Assembly: GCF_000379845.1 (NCBI RefSeq)
Contig: NZ_KB903783.1
Location: 1 to 44,015 of the forward strand
Origin: Moraxella boevrei DSM 14165
GTDB lineage: Bacteria > Pseudomonadota > Gammaproteobacteria > Pseudomonadales > Moraxellaceae
Direction: 5' to 3'
Length of the DNA stretch: 44,015 nucleotides
Shown here: in pieces, positions 1-5,788 of the stretch
How positions within the stretch are numbered: the stretch's first letter is position 1
Layout of the letters: each line of letters starts with the position of its first letter
Position numbers and translations under genes: made by a program
The notes under the pieces: generated by a model
Databases searched by the model: none
What the model was told of the DNA's origin: nothing
What the model saw: the letters and a program-made list of their open reading frames with translations, nothing else

Positions 1-1
1 T

Positions 2-652
2 GCGATGAATAATTATGCCAATTATTTAAGCGAAGATGACGCCTTAGCATGGTATAAAAAGGCGAGCGAATTAAATCAACCGCACGCCAAAATGGCTTTG
101 GCAATGTATTATATTAACAGCAAAAGCAATATTCAAAAAGGCGTGGATTTGTTATTAGAGCTTGGTGAAAATGGCTTTGCTCCTGCTTATCTTTTATTAT
201 CGCAATTGTCTGACGAATTGCCTACGGACATTTATCAAAAACTGTATCCCAATAAAAAAGGCTCAGTCCATCATATCATCAAATCTGCCGAAATGGGATA
301 TAGCCACGCCCAAGTGTATTTGGCACAGTTTTCTGGTATGTTATTTTTCTTTGGGGCGGATATTGACGAAAATGGCGAAAAAGCCGATGATGACAATGCG
401 ATATTATCAAAATCAAAACAAAATATCGTCAATTCTTATGGCTGGGCAAAACGAGCCTGTAATAATGGCAATGAGTTGGGCTGTCAATCCGCAGAATATT
501 ATGATGAGTTAAGAACTCGGGATTTAAGCGAGTTTAAAAAAGAATGCGAAAGCCAAACAGACCAAAAATTAAAACAAGACTTTTGCCGAGCCTATGAATT
601 TAATAATGACATCAAAAACGAGCTAGACAATATATACAAACGCTATGAATGA
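2..652 (+). CDS. Sel1-like repeat protein, 5' end cut by window
   Basis: The reading frame is open to the left edge, so the gene probably begins outside the window; the first ATG inside it (position 5) is unlikely to be the true start. About 215 residues are visible. They contain Sel1/TPR-type helical repeats: 'ALAWYKKASELNQPHAKMAL' near the start, 'GENGFAPAYLLLSQLS' next, then 'SAEMGYSHAQVYLAQ', and a weaker copy around 'AKRACNNGNELGCQSA'. Such alpha-solenoid repeats mediate protein contacts. The C-terminal 45 residues are charged and Cys-containing and look non-repeat. No signal peptide can be judged because the N-terminus is missing. It lies just upstream of a run of small secreted proteins on the same strand, 61 nt before the next start. 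Function beyond a scaffold or adaptor role cannot be given. Confidence 0.75.
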   Translation, partial: AMNNYANYLSEDDALAWYKKASELNQPHAKMALAMYYINSKSNIQKGVDLLLELGENGFAPAYLLLSQLSDELPTDIYQKLYPNKKGSVHHIIKSAEMGYSHAQVYLAQFSGMLFFFGADIDENGEKADDDNAILSKSKQNIVNSYGWAKRACNNGNELGCQSAEYYDELRTRDLSEFKKECESQTDQKLKQDFCRAYEFNNDIKNELDNIYKRYE

Positions 653-713
653 TGAGTTAATCAAATTTTAATGTCGTTTTTTAATTCAGTTTTAATTTAC
701 TTAAAAGAAAACC

Positions 714-1145
714 ATGAAAAAATTTATTTTACCTTTAACCCTTGCTTTAATCGCAAGTCCTGCCTTTGCCGAAACGGTGTTTTTGTGCGATACTACAAAC
801 GGCAAACAAATTAAGCTTATAGATAATGGCAATTCATTTACTTATGAGTTTAGCAAGGGCAAAAAGACCGAGCTTAACTTTTCTATTGCCAAACATAAAA
901 TTGACTACACAGAAGGGGCTTGGAAGGCAGAAAGTGGGTATTATTGGACAATGCCTTATAAAGGCAATACCTACACCGTCTTTTCTAGTATGATTAATTT
1001 GGACGAAAATAGTAAAGAATTCTCAGAGCCTAAAAAAGAAGCAGGGATCATTGTCAATCAAGACAAACCCAATTCAAAAACCATTTTGTGCAATCCCAAA
1101 CAAATTAAAGTTGATGAGCTTGAAAATTATGGTACACCAAACTAA
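714..1145 (+). CDS. Small secreted protein, unknown function
   Basis: 143 residues with a clear Sec signal peptide (MKKFILPLTLALIASPAFA, cleavage before E20), so the mature product is periplasmic or secreted. The mature part has two cysteines, one near its start (FLCDT) and one near its end (ILCNP), well placed for a single disulfide closing the domain. The body is rich in beta-forming residues and Lys/Asn. I recognise no named domain. The ATG is preceded by 'AAAAGAAAACC', a weak but usable ribosome binding site. It heads a co-directional block of small exported proteins (1220, 1904, 2514, 3015), which suggests an envelope-related accessory locus. Confidence 0.7.
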   Translation: MKKFILPLTLALIASPAFAETVFLCDTTNGKQIKLIDNGNSFTYEFSKGKKTELNFSIAKHKIDYTEGAWKAESGYYWTMPYKGNTYTVFSSMINLDENSKEFSEPKKEAGIIVNQDKPNSKTILCNPKQIKVDELENYGTPN

Positions 1146-1167
1146 TTTTTAAGCCAAAAACTAAAAC

Positions 1168-1184
1168 GGTGCGTTGTACACACC
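1168..1184. repeat. GGTGCGT-type palindromic repeat, copy 1
   Basis: GGTGCGTTGTACACACC is an imperfect 17-bp palindrome lying about 36 bp before the start of the first Gly-rich gene. Related copies occur at 1813-1829 (perfect) and 1852-1868. It may be a dispersed repeat or part of the duplicated promoter region. Confidence 0.5.
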
Positions 1185-1219
1185 TTAGGATTTAATCTTA
1201 ACTTTAAAAGGAAAAATTT

Positions 1220-1744
1220 ATGAAAATTTTAAAACTCTCCGCCACCGCCCTAATCATCGCAGGGGCAAATATGTTATTAAGCCAATCGGCTTTGGCGTGC
1301 CAAGACGGTGGTTCTGGGCGTTGTGGCAATGTTGGCTGGACAGGAAATCGTGATAATAGTGCATATTATGGCGGTTATGGCAATTCTGGCGGTGGCTATA
1401 GCGGTGGTTATATTGACAAGTATTTGGGGCTTGCGTGGACAAAAGACGGTAAACCATTCTTTTATAATGCACAATATCGTACTAACTATGGCTTTACAGA
1501 AAACCATTTTAAACAAAGTGATGCTGACACACTATATGAATGCAATAAAAGCAGTCGCCGTAGCCCTTGCAAATTTGCCACCTCGTGGATAAATGGCTGT
1601 ATCGCCATCGCCAAAGTTGGTGAGGTGATGTATAGCGACGGCGGTGCAACTTGCAATGAAGCCAAACAAAAAGCAATGCAACTTTGCCAAGCCTACGATA
1701 GCAATCCTAATGCTTGTAAAATTTACAAAACCAGAAAGTCTTAA
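1220..1744 (+). CDS. Gly-rich secreted protein, DUF4189-like, copy 1
   Basis: 174 residues. A signal peptide (MKILKLSATALIIAGANMLLSQSALA) is followed by a short Cys segment (CQDGGSGRCG), a Gly/Tyr/Ser-rich linker of about 30 residues (GGYGNSGGGYSGGY) and a C-terminal domain with conserved Cys, 'SSRRSPCKFA', 'NGCIAIAKVGEVMYSDGGA' and 'EAKQKAMQLC'. The C-terminal pattern (small-residue strands, then an Ala-rich helix ending in Cys) resembles DUF4189 periplasmic domains; this is a pattern match, not a proven assignment. The ribosome binding site AAAGGAAAAATTT precedes ATG. The next gene (1904) is a paralog that also copies this gene's 50-nt leader, so the pair arose by tandem duplication. Confidence 0.75.
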   Translation: MKILKLSATALIIAGANMLLSQSALACQDGGSGRCGNVGWTGNRDNSAYYGGYGNSGGGYSGGYIDKYLGLAWTKDGKPFFYNAQYRTNYGFTENHFKQSDADTLYECNKSSRRSPCKFATSWINGCIAIAKVGEVMYSDGGATCNEAKQKAMQLCQAYDSNPNACKIYKTRKS

Positions 1745-1772
1745 TTTTTTAAGTCTAATTCATTAAAAAAAA

Positions 1773-1804
1773 TTGGGCGAAAGTGTTTATTTTTATTCGC
1801 CCAA
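1773..1804 (-). terminator. Hairpin terminator-like, minus-strand orientation
   Basis: TTGGGCGAA (1773-1781) pairs with TTCGCCCAA (1796-1804) around a 14-nt loop. On the minus strand the hairpin is followed by a run of eight T. Flanking genes are on the plus strand, so the orientation is unexpected; it may work weakly in both directions. Confidence 0.4.
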
Positions 1805-1812
1805 AAAAGTAA

Positions 1813-1829
1813 GGTGCGTAATACGCACC
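1813..1829. repeat. Perfect GGTGCGTA-A-TACGCACC palindrome
   Basis: Eight-base arms around a single A, between the two duplicated Gly-rich genes. It matches the imperfect copies at 1168 and 1852 in its GGTGCGT arm. Confidence 0.55.
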
Positions 1830-1851
1830 ATTAAAAACCTAAGACAAAAAT

Positions 1852-1868
1852 GGTGCGTTGTACACACA
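1852..1868. repeat. GGTGCGT-type palindromic repeat, copy 3
   Basis: GGTGCGTTGTACACACA, almost identical to 1168-1184 and at the same distance from the following start codon. It belongs to the duplicated leader of the paralog at 1904. Confidence 0.45.
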
Positions 1869-1903
1869 TTAGGATTTAATCTTAACTTTAAAAGGAAAAA
1901 TTT

Positions 1904-2443
1904 ATGAAAATTTTAAAACTTTCTGCCACCGCCCTAGTTATCGTAGGGGCAAATATGTTGTTTAGTCAATCGGCTTTGGCGTGCCAAGACAGTGGTTCTG
2001 GGCGTTGTGGTAATCAAGGATATTCAGGTAATACCTATAATGGCGGTTATGGTTATGGTAATTCTGGCGGTTATGGTAATGCTAATTCTGGTGGTTATAG
2101 TGGTACACAGCATAAATACATTGGGCTTGCTTGGACAAAAGACAACAAGCCATTTTTTGATAATAGCATCATGATTACACTGTCTGATACACCCACCGAA
2201 AATGATTGGACAATACAAGACAAGCTTACGCTTGGTCAATGCGAGCAAAGCAGTCGCCGTAGCCCTTGCAGAATGGCTCATTCTATGACAAATGGCTGTA
2301 TCGCCATCGCCAAAGTAGGCGAGATGATGTATGCTGATGGCGGTGCAACTTGCAATGAAGCCAAACAAAAAGCAATGCAACTTTGCCAAGCCGAAGAAAA
2401 TAATCCTAATGCCTGTAAAATTCATACAAGCAAAAAATCCTAA
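1904..2443 (+). CDS. Gly-rich secreted protein, DUF4189-like, copy 2
   Basis: 179 residues, paralogous to the product of 1220-1744. The signal peptide (MKILKLSATALVIVGANMLFSQSALA), the first Cys segment (CQDSGSGRCG) and the C-terminal domain ('SSRRSPCRMA', 'NGCIAIAKVGEMMYADGGAT', 'AKQKAMQLC') are nearly identical. The Gly/Tyr/Asn-rich linker and the central 45 residues have diverged, including a changed spacing before the Cys-Glu segment. The upstream 50 nt, including the ribosome binding site, also match copy 1. Mature products are probably periplasmic or surface proteins with several disulfides. Divergence confined to the middle suggests different partners or ligands, which is inference. 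Confidence 0.75.
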   Translation: MKILKLSATALVIVGANMLFSQSALACQDSGSGRCGNQGYSGNTYNGGYGYGNSGGYGNANSGGYSGTQHKYIGLAWTKDNKPFFDNSIMITLSDTPTENDWTIQDKLTLGQCEQSSRRSPCRMAHSMTNGCIAIAKVGEMMYADGGATCNEAKQKAMQLCQAEENNPNACKIHTSKKS

Positions 2444-2453
2444 TAAATGCCAA

Positions 2454-2488
2454 ACACACCATTTAAAATAAATCTTTAAATGGTGTGT
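2454..2488. repeat. 14-bp perfect inverted repeat before lipoprotein gene
   Basis: ACACACCATTTAAA (2454-2467) and TTTAAATGGTGTGT (2475-2488) pair perfectly around ATAAATC. It ends 25 nt before the lipoprotein start and has no T-run on the plus side. It could be a processing or attenuation hairpin, or a small repeat. Confidence 0.5.
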
Positions 2489-2513
2489 GCCAATTCATTT
2501 AAGAGAAATTTTA

Positions 2514-2993
2514 ATGAAAAAACTTACTTTATCTACCATAGCCTTAATCGCTTTTGCCAATTTATCAGGCTGTATGTCCATCGTCTCTGAAATTAAAAAT
2601 GAGCGAGAAAAAGCCGTTGCCGACTGTGATAAATTCCCAAAAATTAAAGGGCATCATTTGACCTATTGCCCGAACACCCATTATGCCATCGCCAAAAAAG
2701 ATATGGGGCAATACACGCTTATCAAACCGACAGGCGAAATGAGTGCTTATTATGATAATATAAATTTTTCAACTCGTCATAAAGAGCAGTTTTATTTTAT
2801 TGTCAAGCAAAATAAGCAAATGGGCGTGATGAATTTGGACGGAAAAATGATTTTGCCATTGGATAATTATACAGGTTTTATCAGTTATGATTATACTAAT
2901 GGCTTTGCTGTTTGTGGGGCATTTGGCAGTATTGGCGATGCAGGCTATCAAAAAATTTGCTATGATGAAAATGGCAATAAAACCACAGCTTAA
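2514..2993 (+). CDS. Lipoprotein with WG-repeat-like segment
   Basis: 159 residues from ATG 2514, chosen over an upstream in-frame GTG at 2487 because the signal peptide starts here and AAGAGAAA lies just before it. The N-terminus MKKLTLSTIALIAFANLSGC is a type II signal with lipobox LSGC, so Cys20 should be lipidated. The mature part contains 'QMGVMNLDGKMILPLDNY', which follows the WG beta-repeat pattern (xxGvxxxdGKxxxPxxY), and 'YTLIKPTGEMSAYYDN', a weaker second unit. WG-repeat proteins are usually envelope-associated and of unknown biochemical role. The location in a block of exported small proteins fits that. Confidence 0.7.
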   Translation: MKKLTLSTIALIAFANLSGCMSIVSEIKNEREKAVADCDKFPKIKGHHLTYCPNTHYAIAKKDMGQYTLIKPTGEMSAYYDNINFSTRHKEQFYFIVKQNKQMGVMNLDGKMILPLDNYTGFISYDYTNGFAVCGAFGSIGDAGYQKICYDENGNKTTA

Positions 2994-3014
2994 CTGATTT
3001 AAAAGGAAACCGTG

Positions 3015-3523
3015 ATGAAAAAGTTAATGTTATTCGCTTTAATAAGTACGGTTTTATGTTCTAATATTACCGTTGCCCAAACTTTTATCAAAATTCATCA
3101 TTTACCCGAAAATATCAAAAGCCATGATGAATTGGTACAAATAACCACCCCCATCGCCAATTCAAATCCTAATTCTTACTATGCGTTTGAATTTGAATTG
3201 ATTGGTGTGCCGAAAAATTTGGAGCTTATCTCGGTCAATGGTAACTATTGGGCGAATAATTGCTTTTATTCTTTATACGGTAAGCGATAATAAATATACG
3301 GTGCGTATTGATGATGATTATTGATAAAATTAAGATTATTTAAAAAATGGCGTGATATGTGAATGGAAACTCAATCATGGCGAATTTGTTTTTTGTCTTT
3401 GTCCAAAAAGACAATCCCAATTTAACCCAAAAAAATACCATGACCTTTGATGATTTTATCAAGAAAAACCACCCACAAAAGCCCTATGCTCTCATGGATT
3501 TGTCAATCATTTTATCAATTTAG
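3015..3523 (+). pseudogene. Frameshifted secreted-protein gene
   Basis: ATG 3015 (ribosome binding site AAAAGGAAACC) opens a frame with signal peptide MKKLMLFALISTVLCSNITVAQ that stops at 3290 after about 90 residues. Coding continues in other frames: 'LYTVSDNKYTVRIDDDY' is read in the +1 frame around 3266-3322, and 'FFVFVQKDNPNLTQKNTMTF' continuing to 'KPYALMDLSIILSI' is read up to the TAG at 3521-3523. At least two frame changes plus stop codons between them indicate a decayed gene for a small periplasmic protein related in style to its neighbours. No family is recognised. A truncated 91-residue secreted peptide could still be made from the first frame. Confidence 0.6.
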
Positions 3524-3529
3524 GGGCAA

Positions 3530-4063
3530 TCAATTCATAACGCCGGGAATAGGGTTATCCAAGATAGTTTGCGTTTGTTTGGCACGGAATTCAGCAACTT
3601 TGTCACCCAAGGTTGCATCGTTAATCGCCAGCATTTGCACCGCCAACAGACCTGCATTAAACGCTCCCGCCGTCCCAATCGCAAGTGTACCAACCGCTAC
3701 CCCTTTGGGCATTTGCACAATGGATAACAGGCTATCCCAACCGCTTAGCATGGATGATTTAACAGGCACACCAAGCACAGGTAAATCGGTCTGTGAAGCA
3801 CACATCCCCGGTAAATGTGCCGCTCCGCCTGCCCCTGCGATGATGACCGACAAGCCACGCGTTTTGGCAGATTTGGCATACTCAAACAGGCGATCAGGCG
3901 TGCGGTGGGCAGACACCACTTCGCATTCAAATGCCACGCCAAAATCGGCTAATATTTGGGCGGAATGTTGCATGGTTTCCCAGTCGGACTGAGAGCCCAT
4001 GATGATGCCGACTTTTGGGTTGCCGTCTGGGGAATGGATGGGAGCTGGTAGTTGGTTTGACAT
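3530..4063 (-). CDS. purE: N5-carboxyaminoimidazole ribonucleotide mutase PurE
   Basis: 177 residues, the usual class I PurE length plus a short N-terminal extension. It converts N5-CAIR to CAIR in de novo purine synthesis. The motifs are: the phosphate-binding '[13 protein letters not shown]' near residue 19, '[12 protein letters not shown]' with the catalytic-region His near residue 50, '[14 protein letters not shown]' near 75, and 'LGVPVKSS' near 95. ATG is preceded by TTGGAG at good spacing. The usual partner purK is not next to it. Upstream on the same strand is a membrane-protein pseudogene ending 16 nt before this start; downstream it converges with the relic at 3015-3523. Confidence 0.95.
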   Translation of the reverse strand: MSNQLPAPIHSPDGNPKVGIIMGSQSDWETMQHSAQILADFGVAFECEVVSAHRTPDRLFEYAKSAKTRGLSVIIAGAGGAAHLPGMCASQTDLPVLGVPVKSSMLSGWDSLLSIVQMPKGVAVGTLAIGTAGAFNAGLLAVQMLAINDATLGDKVAEFRAKQTQTILDNPIPGVMN

Positions 4064-4079
4064 TTTTTACTCCAAAAAA

Positions 4080-4759
4080 TTATTTAAATTGTGCAGCTAT
4101 TTGAATCATGATAATTACAATGATAAAAACACTTAAAAGAACGCCTATGTTAATTATCCAGCGTCTTTTATTACCTTCATTTAATTGATTATATAGCTTT
4201 GTTGGGTTTCTATTAATTGTTCAGCTAACTGTATTGGAACTTCAGTCATGCGTCCTTCATGATAGGCATGACGATTAATAGAAAACTTAACTTGATTGGT
4301 ATTAAAACCCTTTTCATCAATATATTAAAACCCTTTTCATCAATATGATAATTCTTATCTCTGCTTAGTAGGTAATGATAAAGCTTAATTGATAAAAAAT
4401 TTGCTAAAAGTTTATAAAAACTTAAACCAATCAACGCACCAATAAAAAAACCAGTTTTGAAAGCGGATATAACTATTTTAGCTTGATTTGGCATTAAAAA
4501 ATAGATGATTGTAAACGATGCTACAAAAACAATCAACATATTGAAAAAAGATAACATCAGTCGCTCAGACTGATTGAAAAATCTGTTTTGTTGTCTAAAA
4601 AATAAATGTGATGTTTATAAACGCACTTGCCATTGAGCTGACCAATATACCAACAGATTTATTCACGAAAACCGCAATTAAAATTGAAAATACAATATCT
4701 AATAGACAAAAACATAATAGATAAGGTAGTAATGAAGCTTTTGATTGGTTGGGATACAT
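4080..4759 (-). pseudogene. Membrane protein gene broken by three frameshifts
   Basis: Joining minus-strand frames gives one coherent product of about 220 residues. It starts at ATG 4759 (MYPNQSKASLLPYLLCFCLL) and has a membrane helix. A run of six T near 4604-4609 shifts the frame; five would keep it open into 'RQQNRFFNQSERLMLSFFNM'. Two more helices and 'LLSRDKNYHIDEKGFN' follow. A 23-bp tandem duplication (4301-4346) then breaks the frame; removing one copy restores 'TNQVKFSINRHAYHEGRM'. An extra TA near 4191-4196 is the third lesion, after which 'QLNEGNKRRWIINIGVLLSV' and a final hydrophobic helix run to TAA at 4080. The N-terminal half faintly resembles small multi-helix inner-membrane proteins of Acinetobacter. 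Function unknown. Confidence 0.7.
4301..4346. repeat. 23-bp perfect tandem duplication
   Basis: Two identical 23-bp units (4301-4323 and 4324-4346, beginning ATTAAAACCC) lie inside the minus-strand pseudogene. 23 is not a multiple of three, so the second unit shifts the frame. Replication slippage is the likely cause. Confidence 0.9.
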
Positions 4760-4892
4760 GATTATCTTTTGTAAAATTATAAAATTACATTTTTTGGCAA
4801 CATCGGACGCTTATCATCTTTTGTAAACATTTGGGAGTTGGTTTGTGAAAAAGGGGATTTATTGTACTGATTTTATAGGGGGTTGTAAATAA

Positions 4893-4919
4893 AAAAGCAT
4901 AACTTGGGGTTATGCTTTT
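4893..4919 (-). terminator. Rho-independent terminator
   Basis: AAAAGCATAAC (4893-4903) pairs with GTTATGCTTTT (4909-4919) around TTGGG-type loop bases. On the minus strand it follows the gene ending at 4948 and runs into a T-rich tract. Confidence 0.75.
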
Positions 4920-4947
4920 ATTTTAGGTGTTAATGAAATAATTATGC

Positions 4948-5418
4948 TTATGCAACTCTTAATGTAGGTCTGATATCCATTGCATACATTGTTGTATTTG
5001 TTGGTGAACGTCTTCCACAATTTGGGCAACGTGCAGAGCCAACCCATAACTCACTTAATGAACCAAAGCGATTCTTGTATAAATTACAAGTTTCTTCCCA
5101 AGCATTTGATAAATTTTTTGCATCTTCTTCGCCACGCATCCCAAAATATGGGAAATGATGTAAAAAATACCCAAAAATTATTTGACAATCTTCAGCATAT
5201 TTTTGTGTATCAAGGATATGTAAATGCCAAAAATCATCAATCATTTTTGCAGGGACGATGGCTTTATTTGTATAATCTAAACATAAGGTTAAGTATTTTT
5301 TATATTCTTCAGCGATTTGCTGAGCAAACTCTAAAGTCCACCCATAGCCTTCTTCGCTATCCATTGCTTTCACAATAATGGGGTCTAAATCTAAATTTTT
5401 GATTACATCGGGATACAT
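4948..5418 (-). CDS. Glycine-rich-domain-containing-protein-like (GRDP-like)
   Basis: 156 residues from ATG 5418, preferred over an in-frame GTG at 5439 because AGGGG sits 6-7 nt upstream of the ATG. The core carries the hallmark 'PAKMIDDFWHLHILDTQKYA' followed by 'CQIIFGYFLHHFPYFG', the His/Asp/Cys-rich signature of the DUF1399/GRDP-like family. The C-terminal 30 residues hold 'ARCPNCGRR' (a CxxC pair, possibly metal-binding) and end in a short unstructured tail 'AMDIRPTLRVA'. Bacterial members are widespread but without a settled function. It is divergent from the XRE regulator at 5481, with a 19-bp palindrome between them, so the pair may be co-regulated. Confidence 0.75.
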   Translation of the reverse strand: MYPDVIKNLDLDPIIVKAMDSEEGYGWTLEFAQQIAEEYKKYLTLCLDYTNKAIVPAKMIDDFWHLHILDTQKYAEDCQIIFGYFLHHFPYFGMRGEEDAKNLSNAWEETCNLYKNRFGSLSELWVGSARCPNCGRRSPTNTTMYAMDIRPTLRVA

Positions 5419-5434
5419 CTTTTTGCCCCTATTT

Positions 5435-5453
5435 TGCACCTAAAACAGGTGCA
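5435..5453. promoter_or_regulatory. Palindromic candidate operator between divergent genes
   Basis: TGCACCT-AAAAC-AGGTGCA, with perfect 7-bp arms, lies 17 bp upstream of the GRDP-like start and 28 bp upstream of the XRE gene. That is a typical place for an autoregulatory operator. Binding by the 5481 product is inference. Confidence 0.5.
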
Positions 5454-5480
5454 TTATATAATATCTCTATAATTATTGCA

Positions 5481-5738
5481 ATGAAAAATTTACGATTATC
5501 CGTACATTCCCAAGAACATTTAGCCCTTAGAACCTTGTTGATTAATCGGCGGTTAGAACTTAACCTTAGCCAAAGAGCCTTAGCTACTAAGTTGGATGTA
5601 GTGTATTCTTTTGTGGGTAAAGTAGAAACAGGTGATAGGCGATTGGATATTTTTGAGTTATCTGTTTATTGTCAGGCATTGGAGTTGGATATTCAAGATT
5701 TGATTGTTCAGTTAAAAAAGCAAAACTATATAAAATAA
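5481..5738 (+). CDS. XRE-family HTH regulator
   Basis: 85 residues, a single helix-turn-helix domain. 'ALRTLLINRRLELNLSQRAL' gives helices 1-2, and 'ATKLDVVYSFVGKVETGDRR' the recognition region with the usual E-x-G-x-R ending; 'ELSVYCQALELDIQDL' completes the Cro/CI fold. There is no ligand or dimerisation domain beyond the HTH. The ATG has no obvious Shine-Dalgarno sequence, so translation may be weak. It is divergent from the GRDP-like gene across about 60 bp holding a perfect 19-bp inverted repeat, and is probably a repressor of that pair. It converges with uvrA at a shared terminator. Confidence 0.85.
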   Translation: MKNLRLSVHSQEHLALRTLLINRRLELNLSQRALATKLDVVYSFVGKVETGDRRLDIFELSVYCQALELDIQDLIVQLKKQNYIK

Positions 5739-5741
5739 AAA

Positions 5742-5761
5742 ACGCACTAAAATTAGTGCGT
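5742..5761 (-). terminator. Terminator of uvrA, shared with XRE gene
   Basis: ACGCACTAA (5742-5750) pairs with TTAGTGCGT (5753-5761). On the minus strand the hairpin is followed by TTTTTTATTTTAT, so it is strong for uvrA and weaker for the plus-strand XRE gene. Confidence 0.8.
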
Positions 5762-5788
5762 CTTGATACGATTAATATTGAGTTAAAA

